A stretch of 64,000 nucleotides of DNA from positions 1-64,000 of the forward strand of contig JAFABI010000043.1 of assembly GCA_023426125.1 (NCBI GenBank), in the 5' to 3' direction. The translations under genes and the position numbers were made by a program. Of the stretch, positions 17,056 through 26,065 are shown one piece after another (positions within the stretch are counted from its first letter, which is position 1; the number at the start of each line of letters is the position of its first letter). This DNA comes from Bacillota bacterium. Lineage in GTDB: Bacteria; Bacillota; Clostridia; Acetivibrionales; DTU013. Below the pieces are notes generated by a model. It searched no databases. It was not told the DNA's origin and saw only the letters and a list, made by a program, of their open reading frames with translations.

Positions 17056-17715
17056 ATGAAAAAGCTAATTATCGTAAGACATGGACAAGCAGAACATCAT
17101 ATAAAAAACATAACAGGTGGCTGGACCGACCTGCCATTAACCGAGCTAGGACGGAAGCAGGCTTTAAATACGGGGCACAGTTTATTGCATATTTTAGAAG
17201 GATTGGATTATAAGTTTTACAGTAGTGATTTGTTAAGGGCTGCAGAGACTGCCCAGATTATCAGCGGTGTTTTATCCAAAAAGCCAGTTTATTCGCCTGA
17301 ACTCAGGGAATTGAACAATGGAGTGGCTGCAAATTTGCTTAAAGAGGAAGCAAAAAAGATAAGGTTGTCTAAAAAAGATGAGCATGCAATTGATTGGATC
17401 CCATATCCGGAAGCAGAAAGCTGGAGAATGATGGACACGCGCATACGTTCATTTATGGATAGTATCGACAAACTGGAGGATGATACAGTTTTACTTGTCA
17501 CCCATGCAAATTCAATAATAGCGATGGTTGATTGGTTGCTTGAGATAAAAGATGATGATTCAATAGCGAGAATCATGTATGATGCAGATCCGTGCAGCAT
17601 TACAATACTGGGTGTAGATAATGACGGGTGTAAAAAAATCTGCAAGTTAAATGACTCGTCCCATTTAGTTGAATTGACTGATTATCATATAAAGACTATT
17701 GAAGTAGGCGCTTAA
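17056..17715 (+). CDS. Histidine phosphatase (phosphoglycerate-mutase-like)
   Basis: A 219-residue branch-1 histidine phosphatase: IVRHGQAEH carries the phospho-accepting His, DLLRAAETAQII holds the conserved Arg and LLVTHANSI has the second His. The broad family includes alpha-ribazole phosphatase and sugar-phosphate phosphatases. In this context it probably removes a phosphate from a pathway intermediate; it is the second phosphatase of the row after the HAD enzyme. Confidence 0.88.
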   Translation: MKKLIIVRHGQAEHHIKNITGGWTDLPLTELGRKQALNTGHSLLHILEGLDYKFYSSDLLRAAETAQIISGVLSKKPVYSPELRELNNGVAANLLKEEAKKIRLSKKDEHAIDWIPYPEAESWRMMDTRIRSFMDSIDKLEDDTVLLVTHANSIIAMVDWLLEIKDDDSIARIMYDADPCSITILGVDNDGCKKICKLNDSSHLVELTDYHIKTIEVGA

Positions 17716-17781
17716 AGGACGGCGTGAGCATGTCCGGTCAAGCATATATGAAGTGCTGATAGATAAGTGGGGGGAAGGCAG

Positions 17782-18801
17782 ATGAAATCTGTATTGATTA
17801 CTGGAGGATGTGGATTCGTGGGTTCTGCACTGGCTAGAGCCTTCCTGTCGCTTTCTCATTATTATGTATACTCCATAGATTCATTAAGGAAATTCGTATC
17901 AACTACATCGGTGCCAAGGCACAGGCGGTATGTGCATATAAACCATGATATGAGGATTGAATGGGATTACCCAAATATTGACGGACACGAGGTTGATATA
18001 TTGTTTCACTGCGCAGGGTATGCGGTTCCAGTTTCGTCGTTAAGAAATTCAGTATTACTGTCGGATTCGGACAGCGTAGCGCGGTATACCGATTTCAAAA
18101 CAATTTCGGACTTAGTGGACGCTGAGATTGAGTTGTTGGAATATGCTCTTGAAATAGGTGCTAAGCTGAATGCAAAGAAAATACTGTTTTTTTCAACATG
18201 TCTGATGCCTGACGATAAAATATGTAACTCAGTAGATCGCGGCGTAAATAAAGGTAAAGTGTTGAAAGAGTTTGCAGAGGTTAAGTTCAGAATAGAGGAG
18301 TATATTGCCTCTAAAAGGCAAAAAAGTAATGTGCTGATAGTGCGGCTGCCTTATTTGTATGGGATCTTTCAATCTCCACTGCAATTCATGCCTCGTCTGA
18401 TACTAGGTTTGATGGATAAAAGAAGTATTTTGAATATAAAAAATGCATGTGACGGTATGTATCTGGGGTATGTGGATGATGTTGCCAAGTCTATAGTAGA
18501 GCTTTGTAAAGATAGCGATTTGTCATGTAATTATCTGAATATCAAAACTCCTGTTTACAGTACAAAGGATATCGTAGATATTGTATTGTTTGAGAATATA
18601 AAGCAGCGAATGGATAATGATGTGAGAGATTTTGAATTATTAGAAAAAGAGTGTGGGGCTGTCCGGAACGGAAGTGAGTGGGAAGTTAACATACAATCAA
18701 ATTTTGCATATAGGATACTGCAAACAATTGAATTTTACAGAGATAATTTCCAATATTACAAAGAGTGGTTGGGATACTATGAACAAATATTAGGAGAGTA
18801 A
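17782..18801 (+). CDS. NAD-dependent epimerase/dehydratase-like protein with Phe at the catalytic Tyr
   Basis: An extended SDR-type protein of about 339 residues. The N-terminal motif LITGGCGFVGSALA binds NAD(P), FFSTC gives the Ser/Thr of the active site and RLPYLYG is a family motif. The usual Tyr-x-x-x-Lys reads FAEVK (Phe164, Lys168), so the general acid is missing; the protein may bind rather than convert, or use another residue. ATG 17782 is chosen because GGGGGGAAGG precedes it; a GTG 15 bases earlier is possible. Closest known roles are nucleotide-sugar epimerases or reductases. Confidence 0.75.
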   Translation: MKSVLITGGCGFVGSALARAFLSLSHYYVYSIDSLRKFVSTTSVPRHRRYVHINHDMRIEWDYPNIDGHEVDILFHCAGYAVPVSSLRNSVLLSDSDSVARYTDFKTISDLVDAEIELLEYALEIGAKLNAKKILFFSTCLMPDDKICNSVDRGVNKGKVLKEFAEVKFRIEEYIASKRQKSNVLIVRLPYLYGIFQSPLQFMPRLILGLMDKRSILNIKNACDGMYLGYVDDVAKSIVELCKDSDLSCNYLNIKTPVYSTKDIVDIVLFENIKQRMDNDVRDFELLEKECGAVRNGSEWEVNIQSNFAYRILQTIEFYRDNFQYYKEWLGYYEQILGE

Positions 18802-18805
18802 TCAT

Positions 18806-19720
18806 ATGTATATAGAAACGCCCTTGAGAGCTGTTAACGAGGTTCTACCACTTGTTCAAGCCGGTGCTGACGTGTTTTATTGTGGTGTGGCGGACTCTAC
18901 GTCGGTAAATAACAGAAATAATACTATTTTGCACCAGTTTGAAAGTTTTTCTTTGCTAAAGGAAGCTGTTGGAAGCGCCCATGAATATGGGAAAAAAGTC
19001 TATCTTACACTAAATTCTAACAGGGCTAGTATCAGAGATAGTTTACACCATGCAGGTAACGCTTTGTATGCCGGTGTTGATGGTTTTATAGTAACCAATA
19101 TTCATCTTGTAGATGAGCTAATGGCTCTGAATGAAAAGGTACCCGTGTATTTATCTGTCTTGGCAGGCATTTACAACTCGGAATGCTTAAGGTTTTATCT
19201 CAGGCCAAATATTAAAGGGTTTTGTTTTGAACGTAATATATCGATACAAAACATGAAGGAAATAATATCCCAATTTCCTCATTTGAAAGCAACAGCGTTT
19301 GTGAGTGGAAATTGCCAAAACTCACAGGTGATATGTTATATTCATAATTTGACCACAAAGGTTCCGGTAAACAAGCATGAAGGTGGGTTCGGAGAAATGA
19401 TTTGTGAAGGATGGTGTACGGGGAATCATTTTTCAAATGACGGCGATAAGGGCAAAACTATAAACAAGATAGTTTCAAGAGATTGGTGTGCCTTATGTTC
19501 TTTGGTCCTGCTAAAAATTGCGGGAGTCAGAGTGCTGAAAATAGAGGGACGTTCGTTGGAATTACCATATAAAATTCGAAAAGTCAGTATGTATCGTGAA
19601 GCAATAGATAATCTTGAGCTGATTTCAGATAGGAAGCAGTACTATGATTATTGTAAATCTGTTTATAAAAAGATGAACGGTTTCAGCTGTTGTAATACAG
19701 ACTGCTATTACCGCATTTAA
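18806..19720 (+). CDS. U32-family protein, UbiU-like cysteine layout
   Basis: A 304-residue U32 protein starting with the typical ETPLRAVNEVLPLVQAGADVFYCG segment region and ending in LKIEGRSLELPYKI, the U32 core motif. Cysteines at 170 and 177 (C-x6-C), 200/204 and 228/231 recall the cluster ligands of UbiU, which with UbiV hydroxylates ubiquinone precursors without oxygen using prephenate. The gene starts four bases after the epimerase stop with GGAG upstream. Family assignment is firm; the hydroxylase role is inferred. Confidence 0.8.
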   Translation: MYIETPLRAVNEVLPLVQAGADVFYCGVADSTSVNNRNNTILHQFESFSLLKEAVGSAHEYGKKVYLTLNSNRASIRDSLHHAGNALYAGVDGFIVTNIHLVDELMALNEKVPVYLSVLAGIYNSECLRFYLRPNIKGFCFERNISIQNMKEIISQFPHLKATAFVSGNCQNSQVICYIHNLTTKVPVNKHEGGFGEMICEGWCTGNHFSNDGDKGKTINKIVSRDWCALCSLVLLKIAGVRVLKIEGRSLELPYKIRKVSMYREAIDNLELISDRKQYYDYCKSVYKKMNGFSCCNTDCYYRI

Positions 19721-19816
19721 ATTGGAGTTTGTTTTGGGTTTACCGGCAAGGGGATACCATAGCTACAAATAGCCTGAACAATCGGTGCGTTTTTGAAAAG
19801 AGGAAGGTGAATCACA

Positions 19817-20527
19817 ATGATAGAACCCTATAAAGTGATTGCGTCATATTATGATCTCTTGTATGTAAAAAATAACAAATACTCTGATGAGAGTGAACAA
19901 ATTACTGAGTTCATATCTAAGTATAAATTGAGTAGGGGTAATAAATTATTAGATATTGCATGTGGTACAGGAGGGCACATATCATTTCTAAAGGAAAACT
20001 ATACTGTCTTTGGGTTGGATATTTGTGATGATATGCTGGAAATAGCAAAGGAAAAGTTACCTGATGTTTGCTTTTATAAGCAAGATATGGTGAACTTCTG
20101 CTTGGGAAATAGATTTGATATAGCTATTTGTATGTATGGTTCTATTGGGTACACCAAGACATATGAAAATCTACAAAAATGTTTAAGAACCATTTATCTT
20201 CATCTTAATCCTGGAGCTATCTTTATTATGGTTCCATGGCTGATTGCCGAGAAGTTTAAAAATAAAGTCGTTTCTGACCTGAATAAAGGGGATAACTATA
20301 CTGCTGTAAGATTAGAAAATATTCAACTGAAAGGATCTATTGTTGAAATTGATATGCACCATCTCCTTGAGATAAATGGGCAGATAAGGTATTTTAACCA
20401 TAAAATCGAAAGCGGCTTGTTTTCAGGTAATGAATACAGAAATGCTATAAACGAAGCAGGATTTGATATTTTAGAAGAATATTCTGGTAATAAAATCAAG
20501 CTGGGAGCTTACGTGTGCAGGAAGTGA
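19817..20527 (+). CDS. Class I SAM-dependent methyltransferase
   Basis: A 236-residue methyltransferase with LLDIACGTGGHI (motif I), VFGLDICDDML (motif II) and FDIAICMYGSIGY (motif IV). It is the second methyltransferase of the row and sits between two U32 genes, so it may act on a hydroxyl made by them, as UbiG does in quinone synthesis; that parallel is inference. GAGGAAGGTG precedes the ATG. N-terminal YKVIASYYDLLY is typical of small-molecule methyltransferases. Confidence 0.85.
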   Translation: MIEPYKVIASYYDLLYVKNNKYSDESEQITEFISKYKLSRGNKLLDIACGTGGHISFLKENYTVFGLDICDDMLEIAKEKLPDVCFYKQDMVNFCLGNRFDIAICMYGSIGYTKTYENLQKCLRTIYLHLNPGAIFIMVPWLIAEKFKNKVVSDLNKGDNYTAVRLENIQLKGSIVEIDMHHLLEINGQIRYFNHKIESGLFSGNEYRNAINEAGFDILEEYSGNKIKLGAYVCRK

Positions 20528-20641
20528 TTTGTTGCGGTTGCTTAAGGGCTCACCTGCATGAGGGGAAGTCATTTATGAATTAATTTAATTCATTGTCACT
20601 GTCGTAAATCCGATGGTATTGTAAATGAGGAGAAAAAACAT

Positions 20642-21352
20642 ATGGAAACTGCTATTTATGTCAGTAGTAATAACATTGATTGTGACTTGGGAAACAGTTA
20701 CGCTGGGCGATTATATATTGGTGAGGAATTTTGCGACACATGCTTTATAAGTATACATAAGAAGTTGATGCTGCTTTTAGAGAAACTTCACTTAAAAGCA
20801 AAATTTTCTGTAGTTTTGCCTGTCGTCAATGAGAAGTCAATCTGTTTTGTGAAACAATTTGTAAATGATATCATGATGTATTATGGAAACCATTTTGAAA
20901 TAATATGTAATGATATAGGGATGTTGAATTACCTGATGACCATGAAATATCCTCATATTGTATCTGGACGGTTTTTGACACGGTTTTTAATGGGATATTT
21001 TATATCAGACCAATCAGACAAATACGAGTATTTTTTTAAACATATAGGACGAGTTGAAATAGATGGGCTGAACAGCAAATACATACATAGTCTTAATAGA
21101 TTTAAAGTAAGTTACTATCTCAACTACAGGGCACTCGGACTAGCTAATAATCGTTGCCCATATCGTATGTTAACCGACCAATTCCCAGAAAGAAAGATGT
21201 GTACCTTTGGGTGCGATACTGAAAGGTTGGTGCTGCAGAATAAATATCTGAACGGGTCATATACCTTCTTCAGGAATGTGATTTTAGAAAAGGATGCTAA
21301 CGATGTAGTACCATTGCAAGCTGACAGAGTTGTACATTTTAGTCAGGTTTGA
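20642..21352 (+). CDS. Probable UbiV-like short U32 protein
   Basis: A 236-residue protein that I did not recognise at first sight. Its C-terminal third resembles UbiV-type U32 proteins: a strand SYYLNYRALG, then RCPYRMLTDQFPERKMCTFGC, giving Cys172-x14-Cys187-x3-Cys191, plus Cys31 and Cys34 near the N-terminus. UbiV binds a 4Fe-4S cluster with one N-terminal Cys and three C-terminal ones spaced C-x12-C-x3-C as I recall. It is shorter than UbiV (about 290). AGGAG precedes the ATG. Confidence in the family is moderate. Confidence 0.5.
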   Translation: METAIYVSSNNIDCDLGNSYAGRLYIGEEFCDTCFISIHKKLMLLLEKLHLKAKFSVVLPVVNEKSICFVKQFVNDIMMYYGNHFEIICNDIGMLNYLMTMKYPHIVSGRFLTRFLMGYFISDQSDKYEYFFKHIGRVEIDGLNSKYIHSLNRFKVSYYLNYRALGLANNRCPYRMLTDQFPERKMCTFGCDTERLVLQNKYLNGSYTFFRNVILEKDANDVVPLQADRVVHFSQV

Positions 21353-21425
21353 ACAGGTACAGTTTTAATAGGGCGACTGTAAATATCAATAACTAAAAAG
21401 CAATAATGAAAGAGGAATGAGTCAT

Positions 21426-22586
21426 ATGGAAGAAGTTTTTAAAACAATCAATGGGTTTACCAAATTAAGGGAAATGCGCAAAAAAAGAGTATCTGTCGTA
21501 AATACAAATCTTGAGATCAAAAGTAATAACAATACTGCCTTAAGTTATATGGACGAGTTGTTTCATCCCGATGGAGCAAATGGAGTTTTTCAATGTGAGA
21601 AAAGCGTAAATGAAAAAAAACTTAGAATTTACAACTTACATATTGACAAAAAAATTGTTCTGAAATTAGGAGGGGTTATTGAAGAAAGCTGGGAATACAT
21701 AGGGGATTGCTATCCGCAATGGATGGGTTTGTATAAAAAATACAAATACGACAGTTATACTGCTTATATGGAGTTGAACGATACAAATGATTCTACTGCA
21801 CATTTTATTCTTGAAAATGAAGAAGAAATGTATATCATATCTTCTATTGGAACCTATGATTACAAAACACTCTGTAGAATAGTGCGGGAAATTGGTGTTA
21901 GAAAGTTGGAAAGCGAGGGATATATTGTCTTTCACGCCAGCATGGTCGATTTTGACGGCAACGGTGTCCTTGTAATAGGTAACTCAGGTTCTGGAAAGAC
22001 CACATTAGCTCTGAGTTTATGTAAACATGAGGGAGGCAGGTTTGTTGCCAACGACCGGGTTATGGTAAAAGTAATGCCAGATGGGACATTTGCCGCCATT
22101 CCCTTTAGCTTTCCAGCCAGATTGAATTTTGGCACTCTTACGACACTTGGGCTGGAAGATAAATATGAAGATTGGAAATTAAGGATTCCAAGACCCAACA
22201 ACGACAGTGACTGGGATAGCTTTAATGGAAATAAAAAAATGCATATTCTGCCAATGGAACTAGAGAAGATCATGAATATCACCACTTGTGCGTTTTCTCG
22301 TCCTATTGCAGTAGTTATGCCAAGTTTTGCAAAAGACAACGAATGCTGTGGGATATTCGCCGAGACAGATAGGGATGTACTCACGAGCAACTGCTATACT
22401 CCGTACGACCCTCATTTTGTAGATGACTGGATGGTACAAAGGGAGGTTTCTCTTGAATGGCTTCAGCATACGTCAGATATGACCGTTGAGAGATTACTGG
22501 AGATAACAAACTTGAAGATGAGATACACGTTTGATAAATATGCCGATTTACGTAAGGAAGTTATTCATAGAGTTCGCATGCTATAA
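21426..22586 (+). CDS. HPr-kinase-like P-loop protein
   Basis: About 386 residues. After an unrecognised N-terminal half there is FHASMVDFDGNGVLVIG followed by a P-loop GNSGSGKTT (about 185-193) and FVANDRVMV, the order found in HPr kinase-like proteins. Such stand-alone HprK-like kinases occur in peptide natural-product clusters, where some phosphorylate the product. The HPr kinase signature beyond the P-loop is not obvious. ATG 21426 is preferred over 21417 because AGAGGA is too close to the latter. Role here unknown; phosphorylation of a small molecule is a guess. Confidence 0.6.
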   Translation: MEEVFKTINGFTKLREMRKKRVSVVNTNLEIKSNNNTALSYMDELFHPDGANGVFQCEKSVNEKKLRIYNLHIDKKIVLKLGGVIEESWEYIGDCYPQWMGLYKKYKYDSYTAYMELNDTNDSTAHFILENEEEMYIISSIGTYDYKTLCRIVREIGVRKLESEGYIVFHASMVDFDGNGVLVIGNSGSGKTTLALSLCKHEGGRFVANDRVMVKVMPDGTFAAIPFSFPARLNFGTLTTLGLEDKYEDWKLRIPRPNNDSDWDSFNGNKKMHILPMELEKIMNITTCAFSRPIAVVMPSFAKDNECCGIFAETDRDVLTSNCYTPYDPHFVDDWMVQREVSLEWLQHTSDMTVERLLEITNLKMRYTFDKYADLRKEVIHRVRML

Positions 22587-22611
22587 TTAACAGATGGTTA
22601 GTGTTTTCTTT

Positions 22612-22706
22612 ATACTGAGAAAACCATAGCTTTGATATATGTATTTATAAAAGAAAGGTGGCCAATTTATAGATTACACTTGTTCATTTGTATGAAATCT
22701 CAGTAT
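22612..22706. promoter_or_regulatory. Inverted repeat in the gap before the thioesterase gene
   Basis: ATACTGAGA (22612-22620) and TCTCAGTAT (22698-22706) are perfect inverted repeats 77 bases apart in the largest gap of this part of the gene row. GTATGAAA is also repeated directly at 22690 and 22703. The downstream sequence is AT-rich with TATATT-like elements. This may be a separate promoter or operator for the thioesterase onward. Confidence 0.3.
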
Positions 22707-22750
22707 GAAATAATTATATTTTATTTATCTAAATATTGTTGGGTGAGTGT

Positions 22751-23452
22751 ATGATTAAAAAAAGATTATTCTGTATACCATATGAAGGAAGCGAAGGAGA
22801 AATATTCCGAAGATGGGCGAGGTATTTACACGAATCGATTGATTTGTATCCTGTTGAACTTTCCGGAAGAGGTAGTAGGTATACGGAACCTCTTTATAGA
22901 AGTATTGAAGATGCGGTAAATGATGTGTTTGATTTAATCAGAAAAAGCCTAGATGAATATGAGTATTCGTTTTTTGGCTATAGCATGGGTAGTATTATTG
23001 CATTTGAGTTGTGTCATAAAGTTAAAGTTTACGATTATAGAACACCAAGCCACTTATTTATTGCAGGACATGGAGCTCCTCATCGTAAGAGAAAAATGAT
23101 GTTGTATACACAACTTGATGATTTATTTCTAGATGAGCCGTTTACGATGGGAGGAATTCCTTCTGGATTACAAGACTTAAATAGTGAAATTTGGAAGGTT
23201 TATCTGCCTATACTTAAAAATGATTTTAAGATCACCGAAGAATATCAATATATTACAAAACGGAAACTGGATTGCGATATTACAATACTTTGTGGTAGAT
23301 ATGATAAATTTACAATTGGTGACTTAGTTGAATGGAATATCTATACAAATAAGAGATGCGAGGTTTTTTTATTTGATGGTGGACATTTCTTCTTAAACCA
23401 ACAAATTACAAATATTGCTAATACTATTGATTACAAACTAAAGGAGCTTTAA
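22751..23452 (+). CDS. Type II thioesterase, alpha/beta hydrolase
   Basis: A 233-residue protein of the thioesterase II family (PF00975). The nucleophile elbow GYSMGS holds the catalytic Ser, the Asp lies in the ILCGRYDKFT segment and the His in FDGGHFFL. Type II thioesterases usually hydrolyse misprimed acyl groups from carrier proteins of NRPS/PKS systems. No carrier protein, NRPS or PKS gene is in this window, which makes its partner unclear. GGGTGAGTGT precedes ATG 22751. Codon use is more AT-rich than in adjacent genes. Confidence 0.88.
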   Translation: MIKKRLFCIPYEGSEGEIFRRWARYLHESIDLYPVELSGRGSRYTEPLYRSIEDAVNDVFDLIRKSLDEYEYSFFGYSMGSIIAFELCHKVKVYDYRTPSHLFIAGHGAPHRKRKMMLYTQLDDLFLDEPFTMGGIPSGLQDLNSEIWKVYLPILKNDFKITEEYQYITKRKLDCDITILCGRYDKFTIGDLVEWNIYTNKRCEVFLFDGGHFFLNQQITNIANTIDYKLKEL

Positions 23453-23790
23453 GGAGTTTTACTAAAAGAATTTACTCCTATAATCTGGTTCTGGGTTGGA
23501 TGACGATGGTATTGCATTAAAAGCGGTACATCACTGTGCTCAACTTAATGAATTATTTCTGGATAGCTTCATGTGTACGTGCATCCATATACTTATATAA
23601 CAATGAATCTGATATAATTCGGATTACCGGAGAACTTGAGGAAGTTATCCTTAGAGTGTTTTTTAGACTGGATTTTTAGTCAGAGTATTCAAGCGCAACA
23701 ATTGTTAAACAAATAAGTAGAAGTGGATTAATCTAATAGCTTTTTTGAGACAGCCTGTTGATTAGGTATTAGGAAGTGGGTTGGTTTGGT
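23453..23790. other. Intergenic stretch with possible decayed coding sequence
   Basis: About 340 bases without a gene. A short open stretch (around 23490-23680) reads GSGLDDDGIALKAVHH and onward but has no start, no ribosome binding site and no recognised similarity. It separates the thioesterase from the glycosyltransferase and may hold a relic or a leader. Confidence 0.4.
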
Positions 23791-25398
23791 ATGATGAAAT
23801 ATTTAGCTATACTGATCGTTAGTGTTTACATGTGTACTGTGGTATACAAGTCTGTAGCATATATGGTCATATATAGATGGCTGAAAAGGACCAAATCTAC
23901 AGACACAAGTAATGAAAAAAAGGGATACCCATACTTAGTATTCCTTATTCCAGGTTTACGTGAGCAATCAGTCGCTAACGAGACTGTTGAGTATTTTATG
24001 AAGTTCAAGTATCCCAGTGACAGGTTATCGGTAATGATAATTACAACCGAAAAAGAGATGAATCAAAAACTCCAAAAAGAGAAGCAACTACGCATGTTTT
24101 ATGAGGAAGTGTCGATGGATCCCAGAATGGAAACCTTGGTTAAAAAAAACATGGGGATCTTCCCCAGGATGTATTTGGATGAGGTGCTGGAAATACTCAA
24201 GTCAACTAAGGGAATAGCAGCTTTTAATAAGCTGACGGAATTGTACCGTAATGTTCCTACCACGGCGGAAGTAGTTGCAGACAGTATCAGGAGAGCCAAT
24301 ACCAAGCTCGGTTATCCCTTGTTTTATCATGTGCACTACCCATATATCCACGGAGGAAAGCCTTCACAGTTAAATTTTGCAATCGAGCAGCTAAAGAGCT
24401 TGGAAATAGGCGATGGGATACCCGAAAATGATATTTATATTGGAGTATATGATTTTGACTCTAGGCCTGACTTGAGAACAGGTCTTTTCATAGCGGGTGA
24501 GGTTTTGAAAAGGAAGATTAGAAATGAGCAGTTGCCGGCTATGTTTCAGCAGACACAACTCCCTCTGAACAATTTGTCAAGACTGCCGGGAGGAGTTCTT
24601 GAAAATGCCTTGCTAAGGGGTAATGCCATACTTTATATTAGAAGGGCTTTGGGAATTGAACTTTTCAAAATCAAAACCCTAGGACGGATAAATGAAGCAA
24701 AGATTGGTTTTCTGTTAAAAGCCCTTTTGAGGCCGATAGTATATGGTATCGGTGCTGGTATGTATATCAGGCTTGATACACTGAAAAAAATTAAGATGTT
24801 TCCTGAGCCGCAGGAGGATCTTGCAATGGGATACAGGATGTGCATGCTTGGAGAGGAAATACTACCCATACCATATCTTAATTTTATGGAACCCTATGAT
24901 AGCTATCGGCAAATGCTGAATGCGTTCAGTATGACATTTATCAGTGCCATCAAGGTAAAAGAAGAAAAAAATATCACGAAGGACATCAAGCCGAGAAGAG
25001 TACTTGCTGAACTAGAAAAGAATTCTTTAATAATTAAGGAATGGATTGAATGCCTTATATGGCTATTAGGGCTTCCATTGCTATGGATGAGTTATATATA
25101 CCTATTGTTGAATTTAAGACCTGTCGGCTTGACTATTGTCATACTATCGGTTCCATTATTTATAAGGTTTTATTTTGATATGGCATTTCTGCAAGGGATT
25201 TTGCTTGATTTGTACAGTATGTACCAAGGCGTAGAAATCAAGGATGCAGAGATCCCCTTTGTAAAAAAAATGATAATAATCCTTACGGCACCTTACCAGG
25301 GAATTGTCAGAGGCATTCCTCCTGTAAAGGGGATATATGGCCTTTTTAAAAAGTATATTTTGAGTAGGAATGTTGAAAGGACTAAGACTGAAAGATAA
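23791..25398 (+). CDS. Membrane-bound family 2-like glycosyltransferase
   Basis: About 535 residues with one N-terminal membrane helix, a GT-A type domain and three to four C-terminal membrane segments (about 420-500). YDFDSRPD (Asp221 onward) is the DxD-like metal and nucleotide-sugar site and EPQEDLAMGYRM (Glu342-Asp343) the catalytic acidic pair, as in GT2 enzymes related to cellulose synthase and NrfB-like transferases; a QxxRW motif is not seen. It could glycosylate a lipid or the cluster product at the membrane. ATG 23791 is preferred; a GTG at 23776 with AGGAAG is possible. Confidence 0.75.
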   Translation: MMKYLAILIVSVYMCTVVYKSVAYMVIYRWLKRTKSTDTSNEKKGYPYLVFLIPGLREQSVANETVEYFMKFKYPSDRLSVMIITTEKEMNQKLQKEKQLRMFYEEVSMDPRMETLVKKNMGIFPRMYLDEVLEILKSTKGIAAFNKLTELYRNVPTTAEVVADSIRRANTKLGYPLFYHVHYPYIHGGKPSQLNFAIEQLKSLEIGDGIPENDIYIGVYDFDSRPDLRTGLFIAGEVLKRKIRNEQLPAMFQQTQLPLNNLSRLPGGVLENALLRGNAILYIRRALGIELFKIKTLGRINEAKIGFLLKALLRPIVYGIGAGMYIRLDTLKKIKMFPEPQEDLAMGYRMCMLGEEILPIPYLNFMEPYDSYRQMLNAFSMTFISAIKVKEEKNITKDIKPRRVLAELEKNSLIIKEWIECLIWLLGLPLLWMSYIYLLLNLRPVGLTIVILSVPLFIRFYFDMAFLQGILLDLYSMYQGVEIKDAEIPFVKKMIIILTAPYQGIVRGIPPVKGIYGLFKKYILSRNVERTKTER

Positions 25399-25448
25399 TT
25401 AAGATAATATACAAAAACTACTATAAAGATGATAGGGGCCGGATAATA

Positions 25449-26024
25449 ATGGTATGTATTTTTGAGGGTTTACCAGGTGCTGGCAAAACTACGATACTCA
25501 ATAGTATGGCTAAATATTTCGAACCGCAAAATATTATCATACTTCCCGAATATTTGCCGGGTATAACAGGAGATAGAAGTGGCATATCATTCTATGTAAA
25601 TAATGAAGAAAAGAAGTCCAAACAGATGGAAAAGGCTAAAGGCAAATATTGCTTTTGTGATAGGTACTGGCAATCTTCAGCTGTCTACTGTTCTGCGTCC
25701 TCGAACGCAATATGTGTAGAAGAGTTGATGAGCATTTACCGGATACTACATAAAAAAGAACTGTTTAGCAGTTATGTTTATGTATACTTGAGGGTAACCG
25801 TTGAGGAAAGTCTTAGAAGAGCCCAAAAACCTGATGTTGGCAATATGTGGTCAACACCTTCATTTTGCAGAAGGGCATTGGAGCTATATGATATGTTGTT
25901 CAGCTTTATGGATGAAATCAACCCGAATTTACAGGGGAAACTTCTTGTGGATATGGAGGCCACAAATGGTGAGGATGCAGGGTTATATATCGCCGATTAT
26001 TTGAAAAGTTTTGCTCATGGCTAG
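25449..26024 (+). CDS. Small P-loop kinase, nucleoside/nucleotide-kinase-like
   Basis: A 191-residue P-loop protein starting almost directly with FEGLPGAGKTT (Walker A at 7-15). A CDRYWQSS segment (about residue 75) resembles the DR-Y/DRS motif of thymidylate and deoxynucleoside kinases, and LRRAQKP looks like a lid region. It likely phosphorylates a nucleoside-like or sugar-like small molecule. A broken kinase of a similar class lies at 6.8-7.15 kb, on the other side of the gene row. Confidence 0.65.
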   Translation: MVCIFEGLPGAGKTTILNSMAKYFEPQNIIILPEYLPGITGDRSGISFYVNNEEKKSKQMEKAKGKYCFCDRYWQSSAVYCSASSNAICVEELMSIYRILHKKELFSSYVYVYLRVTVEESLRRAQKPDVGNMWSTPSFCRRALELYDMLFSFMDEINPNLQGKLLVDMEATNGEDAGLYIADYLKSFAHG

Positions 26025-26065
26025 GCTCCATTAGGTCCTTAAAACTGTGTGATTAGGATAAAATA

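Noticed and set aside
11278..17715. Cobalamin side-arm reading: GHMP protein as PduX, aminotransferase as CobD, phosphatase as CobC
   Set aside because: The GHMP protein does not resemble PduX in its motifs, no other cobalamin genes are present, and sugar enzymes dominate the row.
5009..22586. Lasso-peptide cluster suggested by PF14907-like and HprK-like proteins
   Set aside because: No B protease, RRE/PqqD-like or asparagine-synthetase-like C protein and no convincing precursor peptide are encoded.
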